From Actinopolymorpha alba DSM 45243 (GTDB taxonomy: Bacteria; Actinomycetota; Actinomycetes; Propionibacteriales; Actinopolymorphaceae), in the NCBI RefSeq assembly GCF_000373925.1, contig NZ_KB892757.1:40618-104617 (forward strand): a stretch of 64,000 nucleotides of DNA. Direction: 5' to 3'. A program made the translations under genes and the position numbers. Under the pieces are notes generated by a model. It saw only the letters and a program-made list of their open reading frames with translations. It did not search any database and had not been told where the DNA came from. The stretch's first letter is position 1. The number at the start of each line of letters is the position of its first letter. Positions 15,174 to 24,058 of the stretch are shown piece by piece.

Positions 15174-17114
15174 TCAGGACTGGGCGGCTGGTACCCAGAG
15201 CCGCATCGCACAGTCGTCGCGGTTGTCCCATTGGAAGTAGGGGATGGCAACCGCCTGCGTCGCGGTTTCGACGGTCTCTGGAGGACGCGGGAAATACGGC
15301 AGGCCCTCGGAATGAGGCAGGGAGCTGGTGCGTATGCCGGCCCCGATCGTGACGGTACGGCCGATCCCCGGCAGGTCTGGGCGATGGACGACCTCGAGGT
15401 CGGCGCCCGGTGCCAGGGTGAGGGTGTCGATGTCAATGCCGGCTTGCTGGTCCTGCTGCTCGAAGCAGTACACCAGGGGACCACGCTCAAGCGCGACGCA
15501 GCCTCGCAGAGCGTCGACCCGCGGGTGCGGATACGTCAGCCGGGGGTTCATATCGAGATGGAGCGTGACAACCTCACCTTGCCGCCAGGCCCGTTTGAGG
15601 GTCAGGTAGCCATCCGGGTTGGGCTCGACGAGATGTTCCTCGGCACCGATGAGGAGACGGGTGGTCGCGCTCCACGGGGGAATCCGCAGGCCGAGCACGA
15701 CCTCCTCCTCCGGTGCCTGGCGTACGGTGAGGACGATCGCTCCGTCCCAGGGATAGTCGGTTTGGACGTCGAACTCCAGCACACCACCTCGGCGCCGGGT
15801 CGCGAGCGTGCCTGCGGTGTACTGATGGACGTAGAGGCCTTCCGCCGTTGTCGTTGCCACGTAGTGCTGGAGCGAGGAGACCAGCCGGGTGACATTGGGT
15901 GGGCAGCAGGCTGAGAAGAACCACCCCCGACGCCGGAGCGGCTCCTCGAACGTGACGTGGTCCCGGCGGCGCTGCAGGGGATTGCCCTTGAAGAACCTCA
16001 GACCGTCCGCTGACGTGGCCGCGGCGAAACCGTTGTAGAGAGTGCGTTCGATGAGGTCGGCGTAGCGGCCGTTCCCGGTCGCGAGGAGGAGGCGCCAGGC
16101 CCAGTGGATGCTCGCGACCGCCGCGCACGTCTCGTTGTACGCCAGATCGGGCGGGAGTTCGTAGCGCTCTCCGAACGCCTCACCGAGCAGTCGCGTGCCG
16201 TGCCCGCCGGTGAGCGCGGTCCTCGCGGCGACCATGTCATCCCAGCGGCGTTCGGACGCTGCCAGCAGGGATTCGTCGCCGGTCTCGAGGTAGACGTCGA
16301 CGATGCCCGCTTCCAGATAGAGCGCGCGTACGGCGTGCCCCACGATGATGGGGGCGTCACGCACTGGAGCGTGGTCCTGGAAATACTCCGATCCACGCCT
16401 GCTGTGACCGGCAAGGCCTCGGCCGCGGTCGTCGACGTGCCGCTTCGCGAGTTCCAGATACGACTGCTCGCCGGTGAGCCGGAACAACTCGACCAGCGCG
16501 GTCTCCACCTGTGGGTGACCGTCAAGGCCTGGCGGGTCGCCGTGCAAGTAGACCTTGACGAGATGGTCGGCGAACCGCCGGGCCACCCCGAGCAGGCGTT
16601 CGTCGCCGAAGCAGCGCGCGGCGGCGGTCGCGGCCTGCATGAGGTGCCCCGCGCAGTAGAGCTCGTGGCTGTTCTCGAGGCGGGTATAGCGCCGGCCGGG
16701 TTCGGCGACCTGGTAGTGGGAGTTGAGGTAGCCGTCCTCTTGTTGGGCGCGCTCGAGCAGTGCGGTCGTCTCGACGAGGAACGCCTCCAACGCGTCGTCG
16801 CGATGCCGGCCAAGCTCCCAGGCGGCCGTCTCCAGCATCTTGTAGACGTCGGAATCCATGTAGACCGGCCCGCGGTAGGTGCCGGTGGCCTCGCCTGCCG
16901 CGATCTGGAGGTTGCGGAGGTTGCCCGCTTCGTCGAGCTTCCGCAGGCCCAGCGGAATGCTGGCGGCCTGGTTGACCCGCTGCCAGTGCGCCCACAGGCC
17001 GGAGGCGACCGTGGCATCGCCGTGTTCCAGGGGGAGGTGTCGAGCGCAGGAAGCGGTTGACGGGACGGCCGGACCGCCGGCCTGGGCGAGCACGTGCTGC
17101 TGGGTGGTCGGCAT
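15174..17114 (-). CDS. GH127-type beta-L-arabinofuranosidase-like glycoside hydrolase (DUF1680)
   Basis: A 646-residue protein with an (alpha/alpha)6 barrel followed by beta domains. The zinc/cysteine active site of GH127 is visible: Glu328 and Cys330 in YNETCA, and the pair Cys403-Cys404 in FSACCPPN. Other family phrases are GTYRGPVYMDSDVYKMLE and GHAVRALYLEAG. Characterised members release beta-L-arabinofuranose, and relatives act on unusual sugars of rhamnogalacturonan II. There is no signal peptide. AGGAG precedes the ATG at 17114. It is last in a minus-strand run of pectinesterase, esterase and GH127 genes, probably one operon, ending at the hairpin near 15150. Confidence 0.88.
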   Translation of the reverse strand: MPTTQQHVLAQAGGPAVPSTASCARHLPLEHGDATVASGLWAHWQRVNQAASIPLGLRKLDEAGNLRNLQIAAGEATGTYRGPVYMDSDVYKMLETAAWELGRHRDDALEAFLVETTALLERAQQEDGYLNSHYQVAEPGRRYTRLENSHELYCAGHLMQAATAAARCFGDERLLGVARRFADHLVKVYLHGDPPGLDGHPQVETALVELFRLTGEQSYLELAKRHVDDRGRGLAGHSRRGSEYFQDHAPVRDAPIIVGHAVRALYLEAGIVDVYLETGDESLLAASERRWDDMVAARTALTGGHGTRLLGEAFGERYELPPDLAYNETCAAVASIHWAWRLLLATGNGRYADLIERTLYNGFAAATSADGLRFFKGNPLQRRRDHVTFEEPLRRRGWFFSACCPPNVTRLVSSLQHYVATTTAEGLYVHQYTAGTLATRRRGGVLEFDVQTDYPWDGAIVLTVRQAPEEEVVLGLRIPPWSATTRLLIGAEEHLVEPNPDGYLTLKRAWRQGEVVTLHLDMNPRLTYPHPRVDALRGCVALERGPLVYCFEQQDQQAGIDIDTLTLAPGADLEVVHRPDLPGIGRTVTIGAGIRTSSLPHSEGLPYFPRPPETVETATQAVAIPYFQWDNRDDCAMRLWVPAAQS

Positions 17115-17125
17115 GGCATCGTCTC

Positions 17126-18223
17126 CTACGATTCTTCAAGGTCCCACATGAGGACGGACACGGCGTACGGCGAGACGGTGTGCTGGTCGTGGGTCGCGTC
17201 GTCGAGCAGGCCCCAGCGGCCCGCACCGAGGAGCGCCACCTGGTGCTCGACGACTGGCGCATAGCTGCGGTGCGGCACACCCTGAAAGCACACTGGGTCG
17301 AATCTGTTGAGGATCTGCAGTTGGCGGCGTCCGATGCCGGCCGCGCCCATCACATAAAGGTCGAGATAACCAGCGAGGGCGTAGAACTCCGGCAGCGCGT
17401 CACGGCGCTGCTCCCAGTCGCCGTGGTTGGGTTTGTGAGCGGGAAACGTCCGCAGATAGAACGGCCAGGATCCGGCCACCGGAAAGCTCGCGGTGATACG
17501 CGGATCGAGCGCGTACACCGTCGTGGCCCAGGCGCCACCGGAGAGCCCCACCATCGCCACGACCGAGGGTTCGGCCACGGTGGAGAGGTGATTGACGATG
17601 ACTGCCAAGGGCTCGAGGAAGATGCTGAGGGCGGAGAAGTCCGGCGATTCGTACTCCGCGAGGATTTCATGGATACGGTGCGACTGCGGCCAGACCAGCC
17701 GGGACGGATCGTCGGGGCTCGCGATCGGTTGCGCGTTCCAGCCAAGGAACGGCATGTCGACCACCACCACGGCGTACCCCCTGTCAAGCAACGCCTGCGT
17801 GGCTCGCAGCATCGCCGTGCCATAGGGCGGGGCGTGGGGATTGCCGTGGCTGGTGTGGTAAATCGCGAATCGGCCGTTGGCCTCACCTGACGGCCAGACC
17901 AGATAGGACGTCGAGACCACCTGGTATGCCAGCGGGACGACGAGCCGGTCGACGCGGCCTCGCCGGAGTTCGGTGAGGTCGGGCTCGTCGATGCCGCTGA
18001 CCACATGTGGTTGCTGCGCTGGCAGGCCGTGGCCCTTCCAGATGTAGTCGATCAGCTGGGCCCGTCGTTTCTCGACCTCCGCCATTGTGGTGACGGTGAT
18101 CAGGCGTTCGACATCGACGCCGATCGCCTCGGCCGGCAGGGTGTTGTAGAGCTCGGACTGCGCGGCCGGGATGGTGTGGTTGACGGGGGCTACCGGCCGC
18201 AGTGGCCGTCGAACTCCGCCCAT
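17126..18223 (-). CDS. Alpha/beta-hydrolase, possible carbohydrate deacetylase
   Basis: A 365-residue alpha/beta-hydrolase. The nucleophile elbow is VGLSGGAWATT (Ser in GLSGG), preceded by the oxyanion-side strand YAVVVVDMPFLGWNAQP and FAIYHTSHGNPHAPPYG. A C-terminal His is likely in YAPVVEHQVALLG or DDATHDQHT. No signal peptide is seen. The ATG at 18223 has AGGAAAGGA 7 bases upstream; a longer in-frame start at 18280 lies further inside the pectinesterase gene. It overlaps the pectinesterase end by 34 bases and precedes GH127 by 11. Removal of acetyl groups from imported pectin oligosaccharides is plausible; a peptidase or other esterase role cannot be excluded. Confidence 0.7.
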   Translation of the reverse strand: MGGVRRPLRPVAPVNHTIPAAQSELYNTLPAEAIGVDVERLITVTTMAEVEKRRAQLIDYIWKGHGLPAQQPHVVSGIDEPDLTELRRGRVDRLVVPLAYQVVSTSYLVWPSGEANGRFAIYHTSHGNPHAPPYGTAMLRATQALLDRGYAVVVVDMPFLGWNAQPIASPDDPSRLVWPQSHRIHEILAEYESPDFSALSIFLEPLAVIVNHLSTVAEPSVVAMVGLSGGAWATTVYALDPRITASFPVAGSWPFYLRTFPAHKPNHGDWEQRRDALPEFYALAGYLDLYVMGAAGIGRRQLQILNRFDPVCFQGVPHRSYAPVVEHQVALLGAGRWGLLDDATHDQHTVSPYAVSVLMWDLEES

Positions 18224-19866
18224 GCGCGGGTCCTTTCCTGGTCGCGAGTCCTCACCACATTGCTCGTTGCACCACCCCATGGCGCAGGCGTGGCGTGGTC
18301 AGGGACGTAGCGAAACTCGTAGTCGCCAGCCACGTCCGGAAGCTGGAACGTTGTCGCGCCGGTCGTGTGCTCCGAGCCGACCAGCTGCCGCGCCAGGCAC
18401 TCCGCGCCGGGGATGCCGGCCTGGTAGAGCCTGATCCAGTCCTGGCTGGAGTGTCCGGGCGGCGCGGTCCAGTTGACCCGGATCGCTGACTCATCCCGGT
18501 CGTGCTGTGGTGACGCGTTGACCGTGACGGGTACCCAGCCGCCGAGCACGACGGCGGGGTCGCTCCAGTACGCGGCCTCGGAGCTGGTGAGTTGACGAGC
18601 ACAGGCGAGCCGGTGGCGGACGTCGACGGGCATACCGTCGAGATCGACACTGTGGTACTCCCAGAACCTCACCTGCTGCGCCCGCGTGCAGTCGTCGGGC
18701 GTGATGTGCCAGCCGTGTCGATGAATATGGCGGTCCATTATCGTGTCGATGAAGATGACCTGGCTGTGCGGAAAGACTTCGGTGGCGATCCGGCCGAGGT
18801 AGACCGACTCGTCGGGAACGTCGTCCGCACGGGTGAGCCGGTTTCGGACAAAGACGTTGCCAGGAAGCGTGTCGTCGTTACGGATCTGCGTGTAATAGCC
18901 GGCGCCGAGTGCGGTGAGGTTGGACTCCTGGACAAAGACGCCGCCGACGCCCCAGATGAAGTCGACATCTCCCTCGATCGAGCTGTTGGTGACAAGACAG
19001 CTGCCCTGGAGACGAACGGTGTCCTGGCGGCTGATGAGGGTGACGCGGTTGAGGAGGACCCGGTCGGCGTTCGCCCGGAAAGCTTCGGCCTGCGAACCCC
19101 CGTCAGGAGTCGTGTTGCGCAGGGTGAGGTTCTCGAGGGTGAAGTCGGAGGCCTCGACGCCGAAGTTCGCCCGCCAACAGTTGTAGAGATCTGGCTTGTC
19201 GAGGCGCCGCCTGGGACAGCGACTCTCGGAGGGCTGGCCGTTGAGGACGTTGTTGTTGGCGTACTGGATGACTGTGCGAGTCCGGTCGTGGCCCCGCACG
19301 GTGATGAACGGTTTCTCTGGTCCGACGTAGTTGATCTCGGTGTAGATGCCGGGCGCGACATCGATGAGGAATTCCTCGGAGTTGCCCTCCGGCACGAAGT
19401 CAAGCGCGCCTTGCAGGGTACTGAAATCGCCTGCGCCGTCGGCCGCGACGAGGAGCCGGCGGGCGTCTGTCGGGGGAGGGGAGGACCTGGTCGTGAAGCA
19501 CCAGGTGCCGCGCCGCAGGCCGGGGAAGCCATCGAACACCTCGGGGTCGATGGTGATCTGGTAGTTGGTGTCGTAGGCGAGCTGCTGATGCAAATAGATC
19601 GTCGCCGTGGTGCCGTTGACGATGACGGGGAAGTAGTGGAACTCGTGCGGGACGCCCGCGTCCGACCGTGCCCCACCGACCGTACGCCGATACGCGCGGG
19701 GATCGGCGAGGTCGATCCGGTCGACGAGTGAGCCGTCCGCGCTGTGGACCTCGATGAGGCCACGGGCACCGATTCGCGGAATGTCCCCGAAGGCGAGTCG
19801 TAGGGGTGTGTCGACACACACCCCGGTCGCTCCGGTCTGGGGCTCGAGCCACGGATCGACGTTCAT
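18190..19866 (-). CDS. CE8 pectinesterase with N-terminal Ig-like domain, no visible signal peptide
   Basis: A 558-residue carbohydrate esterase family 8 protein, which removes methyl esters from galacturonate residues. Residues 1-125 resemble a bacterial Ig-like (Big_5) domain (PLRLAFGDIPRIGARGLIEV to RGTWCFTTRS). The beta-helix starts near 137 (RRLLVAADGAGDFSTLQGALDFVP). Family signatures: QDTVRLQG with Asp282, and GDVDFIWG (299-306) with Asp301. A C-terminal extension of about 100 residues looks beta-rich (AIRVNWTAPPGHSSQDWIRLYQ). The ATG at 19866 has GAGGT 7 bases upstream; a GTG at 19875 is possible. Absence of a signal peptide is unusual for CE8 and implies work on imported oligosaccharides, or export by another route. 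Confidence 0.88.
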   Translation of the reverse strand: MNVDPWLEPQTGATGVCVDTPLRLAFGDIPRIGARGLIEVHSADGSLVDRIDLADPRAYRRTVGGARSDAGVPHEFHYFPVIVNGTTATIYLHQQLAYDTNYQITIDPEVFDGFPGLRRGTWCFTTRSSPPPTDARRLLVAADGAGDFSTLQGALDFVPEGNSEEFLIDVAPGIYTEINYVGPEKPFITVRGHDRTRTVIQYANNNVLNGQPSESRCPRRRLDKPDLYNCWRANFGVEASDFTLENLTLRNTTPDGGSQAEAFRANADRVLLNRVTLISRQDTVRLQGSCLVTNSSIEGDVDFIWGVGGVFVQESNLTALGAGYYTQIRNDDTLPGNVFVRNRLTRADDVPDESVYLGRIATEVFPHSQVIFIDTIMDRHIHRHGWHITPDDCTRAQQVRFWEYHSVDLDGMPVDVRHRLACARQLTSSEAAYWSDPAVVLGGWVPVTVNASPQHDRDESAIRVNWTAPPGHSSQDWIRLYQAGIPGAECLARQLVGSEHTTGATTFQLPDVAGDYEFRYVPDHATPAPWGGATSNVVRTRDQERTRAWAEFDGHCGR

Positions 19867-19973
19867 GGGACGCACCTCGGCTCGTCGAAGGTCGACCTGA
19901 GGAAACGACGACGGCGATGAAGCCCGCGCGGCGTCGCGCGTGAAAGGGCTTTCCGGCCGGCGTTAACAATAGC

Positions 19974-19990
19974 TGGCATGCCGCCCGCAT
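19974..19990. promoter_or_regulatory. TGGCATGCC-type operator ahead of the pectinesterase gene
   Basis: TGGCATGCCGCCCGCAT lies 108 bases upstream of the pectinesterase start and 48 bases past the GntR stop. It differs from the site at 12659-12675 at only two of 17 positions. This supports shared control of pectinesterase and pectate lyase. Confidence 0.6.
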
Positions 19991-20037
19991 TCCACCCACG
20001 ACGAGCCAGGGCGACTCAGAGGTGGGGCGTCGGGGAC

Positions 20038-20772
20038 TCAGAGGCGCGGACGGGACATGAAGACGATGGTCTGGTCACGGACGCGAAGGATGTGCGCCTC
20101 GAGAAGGGATCGGGCGCGTTCGCGTTCGCCGCTCTCAAGCGCATCGACGATCGCCTGGTGCTCGGCGACCGCGCTGTCGAGCCGGGTGGGGGTCAGCGGC
20201 GCCTCCATGCCGGCGCGGGTGACGTGGATGCTCAGGTGGAGGTCGTCGTACAACGCCAGCAGCTTCGGAAGTCCGGCGAGCTCGACCAGAGCGCGGTGGA
20301 ACCGCCCGTCGTTGTGACGGAAGTCGATGTATCGGTCGGGGTCCTGGATGGCAACGGGCGCAAGCTTCTCGGCTTCCTCGACGAGCTCGCGCAGAACCGC
20401 CGGCGGCTTGAGATCCGGCCGCTCGGCGAAGACGCGCAGGCTGTGGGACTCGATCATCAGGCGGAGTTCGAACAGCTCGTACAGGCTGCTGAGTGAGGGA
20501 ATCGCGACCGTGAAGCCGGCGACCGGATCGTGGGCGAGCAGGCCGCGCTCGCGGAGCCGGCCGACGGCACTGCGTACAGGTGTCCGGCTCATGCCAAGTC
20601 GGCGCGCGAACTCCCTGACCGGCACCGGCTGACCCGGCTGCGGGTGCTCGCGGGTCAACCACTCCACGAGGGCACGGTGGGCGCGGGCCTCGAGGCTGTC
20701 GTTGTCCGGAGAGGGTTCGGTGGACGCCGCGGGTGTCCGGGCGGAGTCGCCGGTGGATCTGCGTGTGCTCAT
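20038..20772 (-). CDS. GntR-family regulator (FCD type), likely pectin-module regulator
   Basis: A 244-residue regulator with a winged HTH at about 28-90 (ARAHRALVEWLTREHP, VREFARRLGMSRTPVRSAVGRLRERGLL) and a helical FCD domain with the acid-sensing residues (DFRHNDGRFHRALVELAG, HVTRAG, AVAEHQAIVDALESG, LLEAHILRV). It lies between the pectinesterase operon and the divergent DapA-type aldolase gene. TGGYATGCC motifs flank it on both sides: 19974, 20842 and 20976. FCD regulators of uronate and sugar-acid catabolism usually release DNA when they bind a pathway acid. Autoregulation through the 20842 site is likely. Confidence 0.88.
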   Translation of the reverse strand: MSTRRSTGDSARTPAASTEPSPDNDSLEARAHRALVEWLTREHPQPGQPVPVREFARRLGMSRTPVRSAVGRLRERGLLAHDPVAGFTVAIPSLSSLYELFELRLMIESHSLRVFAERPDLKPPAVLRELVEEAEKLAPVAIQDPDRYIDFRHNDGRFHRALVELAGLPKLLALYDDLHLSIHVTRAGMEAPLTPTRLDSAVAEHQAIVDALESGERERARSLLEAHILRVRDQTIVFMSRPRL

Positions 20773-20841
20773 TCGTCTCTCCAGTTCGGTCGTGCTGCGC
20801 CGACGACCTCGAATCGGCGAGGTAAGCCTGGTTCGGGCTCA

Positions 20842-20852
20842 TGGTATGCCGG
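20842..20852. promoter_or_regulatory. TGGTATGCCGG operator-like site upstream of the GntR gene
   Basis: A copy of the pectin-module motif 70 bases upstream of the GntR start in the 224-base divergent region between the GntR gene (-) and the aldolase gene (+). It is suited to autoregulation. Confidence 0.5.
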
Positions 20853-20933
20853 TCTGTGCTGCTCGTCAGTGTCAGGGGATGCCGATAATCACGCGGCATT
20901 TCGCAGCTGGACGGAACCGGCCGAAACACAGGG

Positions 20934-20986
20934 TTGACTCTGCTACAGGTCGATCACAGAATCGTGGCATTCCTCTGGCATGCACC
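20934..20986 (+). promoter_or_regulatory. Promoter with downstream operator of the DapA-type aldolase gene
   Basis: TTGACT (20934-20939), a 17-base spacer, then CAGAAT (20957-20962) form a good promoter. TGGCATGCACC (20976-20986), a variant of the shared motif, overlaps the expected start of transcription. The -35 surroundings (GGGTTGACTC) are identical to those of the pectate lyase promoter. Confidence 0.5.
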
Positions 20987-20996
20987 TGGAGTGCAC

Positions 20997-21935
20997 ATGT
21001 CTGATCAACGTCTTCACGGCATCATTCCTCCCGTGGTGACGCCCATGAAGCCCGACGGTGGGCTGGATGGCGCGTCACTTGAGCGGCATGTGAGCCACCT
21101 GCTCGATGCGGGCGTTCATGGTTTCTGGGTGAACGGCTCGACGGGAGAGTTCCACGCCCTTGATCCCGACCAGCGGACCGCCGCTGTCCGGACGACCGCG
21201 AAGGCGGCCGGCGCTTCGGTGCCCGTCGTGGCGCATGTTGGAGACACGGCAACGGCACGGGTGATCGCGCACGCCCGTGCGGCCGTCGACGCTGGTGCCA
21301 ACCACCTGTCAGTGATTCCGCCTTACTACGGCGTGTTCACGCAGGCGGAGCTGCGCGACCACTACCGGAGAATCGCCGACGCGGTTGGATTCCCGGTACT
21401 CGTGTACCACCTACCACGTATGACCCGGAGCAGTCTGAGTGTGGACTCGATCCTCGAGCTCGCGCGCGAAGGCGCCGTGATCGGCGTCAAGGACAGTGCC
21501 AATGACATGACCTGGTATCGCCAACTGTTGCGGGCCGCGGCGAACACCGATGTGCCTCTTCGGTGTTTCACCGGTGGCGGCAGTGTGACCGACCTCGGCC
21601 TGTTTCTCGGGGGAGTTGGGGCAATGCCGGGACTGGCCAATCTCACGCCCAGACACCTGGTCGCGATGTACAACGCCGCCCTTTCGGGGGACTGGGTGCG
21701 GCTGCGCACGATGCAGGAGGAGTTGGAAGACCTCATTGAGGCGTTGAATCTCCCGCATCGCGTCATGGGTTGGGCGGACACCATCAGCGTTTACAAGTTC
21801 GTGCTCACCGCGACAGCGAACCTCGACGGCCCAGACGCGGCGCCGCCGTCCGCTCCGCTGGACGAATCAGAGAAGGACTTCCTGATGTCCAAGGCGGTTC
21901 CGCTCGTCCTGCATCTGGAGCGACCGGTGTCGTAG
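20997..21935 (+). CDS. Dihydrodipicolinate synthase/N-acetylneuraminate lyase family aldolase
   Basis: A 312-residue class I aldolase of the DapA family. Schiff-base lysine is in VIGVKDSAND (about residue 163), the active tyrosine in VLVYHLPRMT (about 138), and the substrate loop in NGSTGEFHAL (GSTGE variant of GTTGE). In catabolic clusters such enzymes split 2-keto-3-deoxy sugar acids into pyruvate and an aldehyde, or dehydrate them. The ATG at 20997 has GGAG 5-6 bases upstream and follows the promoter and operator described above; an upstream in-frame start at 20934 would fall inside the promoter. The setting points to a 2-keto-3-deoxy acid from galacturonate or a related sugar acid, not lysine synthesis. 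Confidence 0.87.
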   Translation: MSDQRLHGIIPPVVTPMKPDGGLDGASLERHVSHLLDAGVHGFWVNGSTGEFHALDPDQRTAAVRTTAKAAGASVPVVAHVGDTATARVIAHARAAVDAGANHLSVIPPYYGVFTQAELRDHYRRIADAVGFPVLVYHLPRMTRSSLSVDSILELAREGAVIGVKDSANDMTWYRQLLRAAANTDVPLRCFTGGGSVTDLGLFLGGVGAMPGLANLTPRHLVAMYNAALSGDWVRLRTMQEELEDLIEALNLPHRVMGWADTISVYKFVLTATANLDGPDAAPPSAPLDESEKDFLMSKAVPLVLHLERPVS

Positions 21936-22003
21936 GTCGTCAACGTACGACGGAATCCAGCCGCTGCTGGTCCCGTCGGGTGAGCATGGTGAGAGGAGTG
22001 GAG

Positions 22004-24016
22004 ATGAAGAACCCCCAGCAGCTCCGGGCGTCCCACCTGGCCCGACGCGACATGTTGAAGGGAGGTATGGGTGCCCTGGTGGCCCTCTCGCTCGCCGGCT
22101 GTAGCTTCTTCGAGACCGACGCCGTGAAGAAGGGCGAAGGCGCCAACCCCGGGAAGGGCGCGGGCGCCAGCAACGCGAAGGAAGCGCCGGCCCTGGCAGC
22201 CAAGGTCAAGAAGGGCGAGCTTCCGGCGCTGGAAAAGCGCTTACCGAAGACCCCCATGGTCGTGAAGCCAGTCGAACGCGCGGGTGTGTACGGCGGCACC
22301 TGGACCTCGGCCATGGTCACCCAGGAGGATTACCCCTGGCTGGAGAACACCGCGGGCTATGAGCCGTTGGTGCGATGGACCCCGAAGTACACCCACTCCC
22401 CGGGGACCGACGAGATCATGCCCAATGTCGCGGCGGCGTTCGAGGAGCAGGACGGCGGCAGCGCCTTCCAGTTCAAACTGCGTGACGGCCTGAAGTGGTC
22501 GGACGGCGCCCCGTGCACGATCGAGGATCTGCGCTTCACCTACGAGGACTTCAACGTCTCCGAAGAGGTGCACCCAGACGGCCTCTACAGCCTCTGGACC
22601 TCGCCGACATCCGGACGTCCGGCGAAGTTCGAGAAGGTGGACGAGACCACCTGCCGCTTCGTCTTCGAAGAACCCAAGCCGGGCTTCCTCAACGAGCTCG
22701 CGAGCGGCATCGCGATGGTCCTGCCGATGCACTACATGAAGGAGTTCCACAAGAAGTACAACCCGCAGGTCGACGATCTGGTCAAGACGGCCGGTCTGAA
22801 CGACTGGCTGCAGCTCTTCGACGCCCGGCGCGACACCTGGCGCAACGCCGACCTTCCGACGCTCAATGCCTGGAAGGTCGTGACACCCATCGGTGAGGGC
22901 AGCACGGTCGTCGCCGAGCGGAACCCTTACTACTGGAAGGTCGACGCCGACGGCCGACAGCTTCCGTACATCGACAAGCTGCAGAGTCAGATCCTGCTGG
23001 ACGTCGAGGTCGAGGTCCTCAAGATCGTCAACGGTGAGCTCGACATGCAGATGCGCAACTTCGGGACCGTGCGCAACAAGCCAGTCATCGCCCGGAACCG
23101 CGAGAAGGGCGGCTACCGGCTGGTGACGATCGGTCCGGACGGGCCCAACAACATGGTGATCGGCTTCAACCAGACCCACCCCGATCCCAAGAAGCGCGAG
23201 CTCTACCGCAACAAGGACTTCCGGATCGGTCTTTCGTACGCGATCAATCGGCAGAAGATCATCGACTCGATCTACGGCGGCCAGGGCCGGCCGTGGCAGT
23301 GCGCTCCGCTGCCGGACGATGCCGTCGCCGACGAGGAGCTCGGCACGCAGTACACGGAGTACAGCACGGCGAAGGCGAACGAGTATCTCGACCGCGCCGG
23401 CTTCGCGGAGAAGGACGGGCAGCAGCGACGACTGGGTCCCGACAACAAGCCAGTCACGGTCATCGTCCTGGTCAACTCCGAGATGCCTGACCAGGTGGAC
23501 GCGCTGGAGCTTGTCCGCAACGACTGGAACGCCGTCGGAGTGACGATGCAGATCCAGCGGGTCGCCGAGACGTTGTACTGGGAGCGGGTGGAGGCCAACC
23601 AGGCGGAGGTGTCCACCTGGACCGCGGGCGGCTTCGAGGTGCGGGCGACGCAGGGCTCCAACCACTACTACGTCCCGACCAACACCCGCGGCGCCTCCCG
23701 CTACGGGAGCACCTGGGCGCACTGGTATGTGAGCAAGGGCAAGGAGGGCGAGGAGCCACCCGCGCCCGTCAAGAAGCAGTTGGAGTTGTTCGACAAGATG
23801 CGGGCGACGTACGACGCGAACGAGGCGATCGCCTTCGGCAAGGAGATCCTCGCGATCACCCGCGAACAGTTCTACTACATCGGTATCAGCACCCCGCCTG
23901 AGTCGTACGGCATCGTCAAGAACACCTTCCACAACGTTCCCGAATCGATGCCGGGCTCGGTTGGCTACAAGCCGCCCGGTCCAACCAACCCCGAGCAGTA
24001 CTTCATCAGTGAGTAG
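22004..24016 (+). CDS. ABC transporter substrate-binding lipoprotein, family 5
   Basis: A 670-residue extracellular solute-binding protein of the peptide/nickel/oligosaccharide type. The N-terminus has an Arg-Arg pair (HLARRDMLKG) and a lipobox LAGC with the lipid-modified Cys at residue 33, so a Tat-exported lipoprotein is likely. Body motifs: FKLRDGLKWSDGAPCTIEDLRFTYE, YYWKVDADGRQLPYIDKL and RIGLSYAINRQKII. ATG at 22004 has GAGAGGAG upstream; an in-frame ATG at 21986 is less well placed. At 670 residues it is longer than peptide binders and resembles family-5 proteins that accept plant oligosaccharides. It heads the transporter operon 22004-28285. Confidence 0.9.
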   Translation: MKNPQQLRASHLARRDMLKGGMGALVALSLAGCSFFETDAVKKGEGANPGKGAGASNAKEAPALAAKVKKGELPALEKRLPKTPMVVKPVERAGVYGGTWTSAMVTQEDYPWLENTAGYEPLVRWTPKYTHSPGTDEIMPNVAAAFEEQDGGSAFQFKLRDGLKWSDGAPCTIEDLRFTYEDFNVSEEVHPDGLYSLWTSPTSGRPAKFEKVDETTCRFVFEEPKPGFLNELASGIAMVLPMHYMKEFHKKYNPQVDDLVKTAGLNDWLQLFDARRDTWRNADLPTLNAWKVVTPIGEGSTVVAERNPYYWKVDADGRQLPYIDKLQSQILLDVEVEVLKIVNGELDMQMRNFGTVRNKPVIARNREKGGYRLVTIGPDGPNNMVIGFNQTHPDPKKRELYRNKDFRIGLSYAINRQKIIDSIYGGQGRPWQCAPLPDDAVADEELGTQYTEYSTAKANEYLDRAGFAEKDGQQRRLGPDNKPVTVIVLVNSEMPDQVDALELVRNDWNAVGVTMQIQRVAETLYWERVEANQAEVSTWTAGGFEVRATQGSNHYYVPTNTRGASRYGSTWAHWYVSKGKEGEEPPAPVKKQLELFDKMRATYDANEAIAFGKEILAITREQFYYIGISTPPESYGIVKNTFHNVPESMPGSVGYKPPGPTNPEQYFISE

Positions 24017-24058
24017 TGCGGCGCCGGTGAGAAACGCCGAAGGGAAGGGGTGGTCGAG

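Noticed and set aside
17915-17930. A TGGTATGCC match inside the esterase gene
   Set aside because: It matches the regulon core but lies inside coding sequence without the downstream CAT half, so it may be chance.
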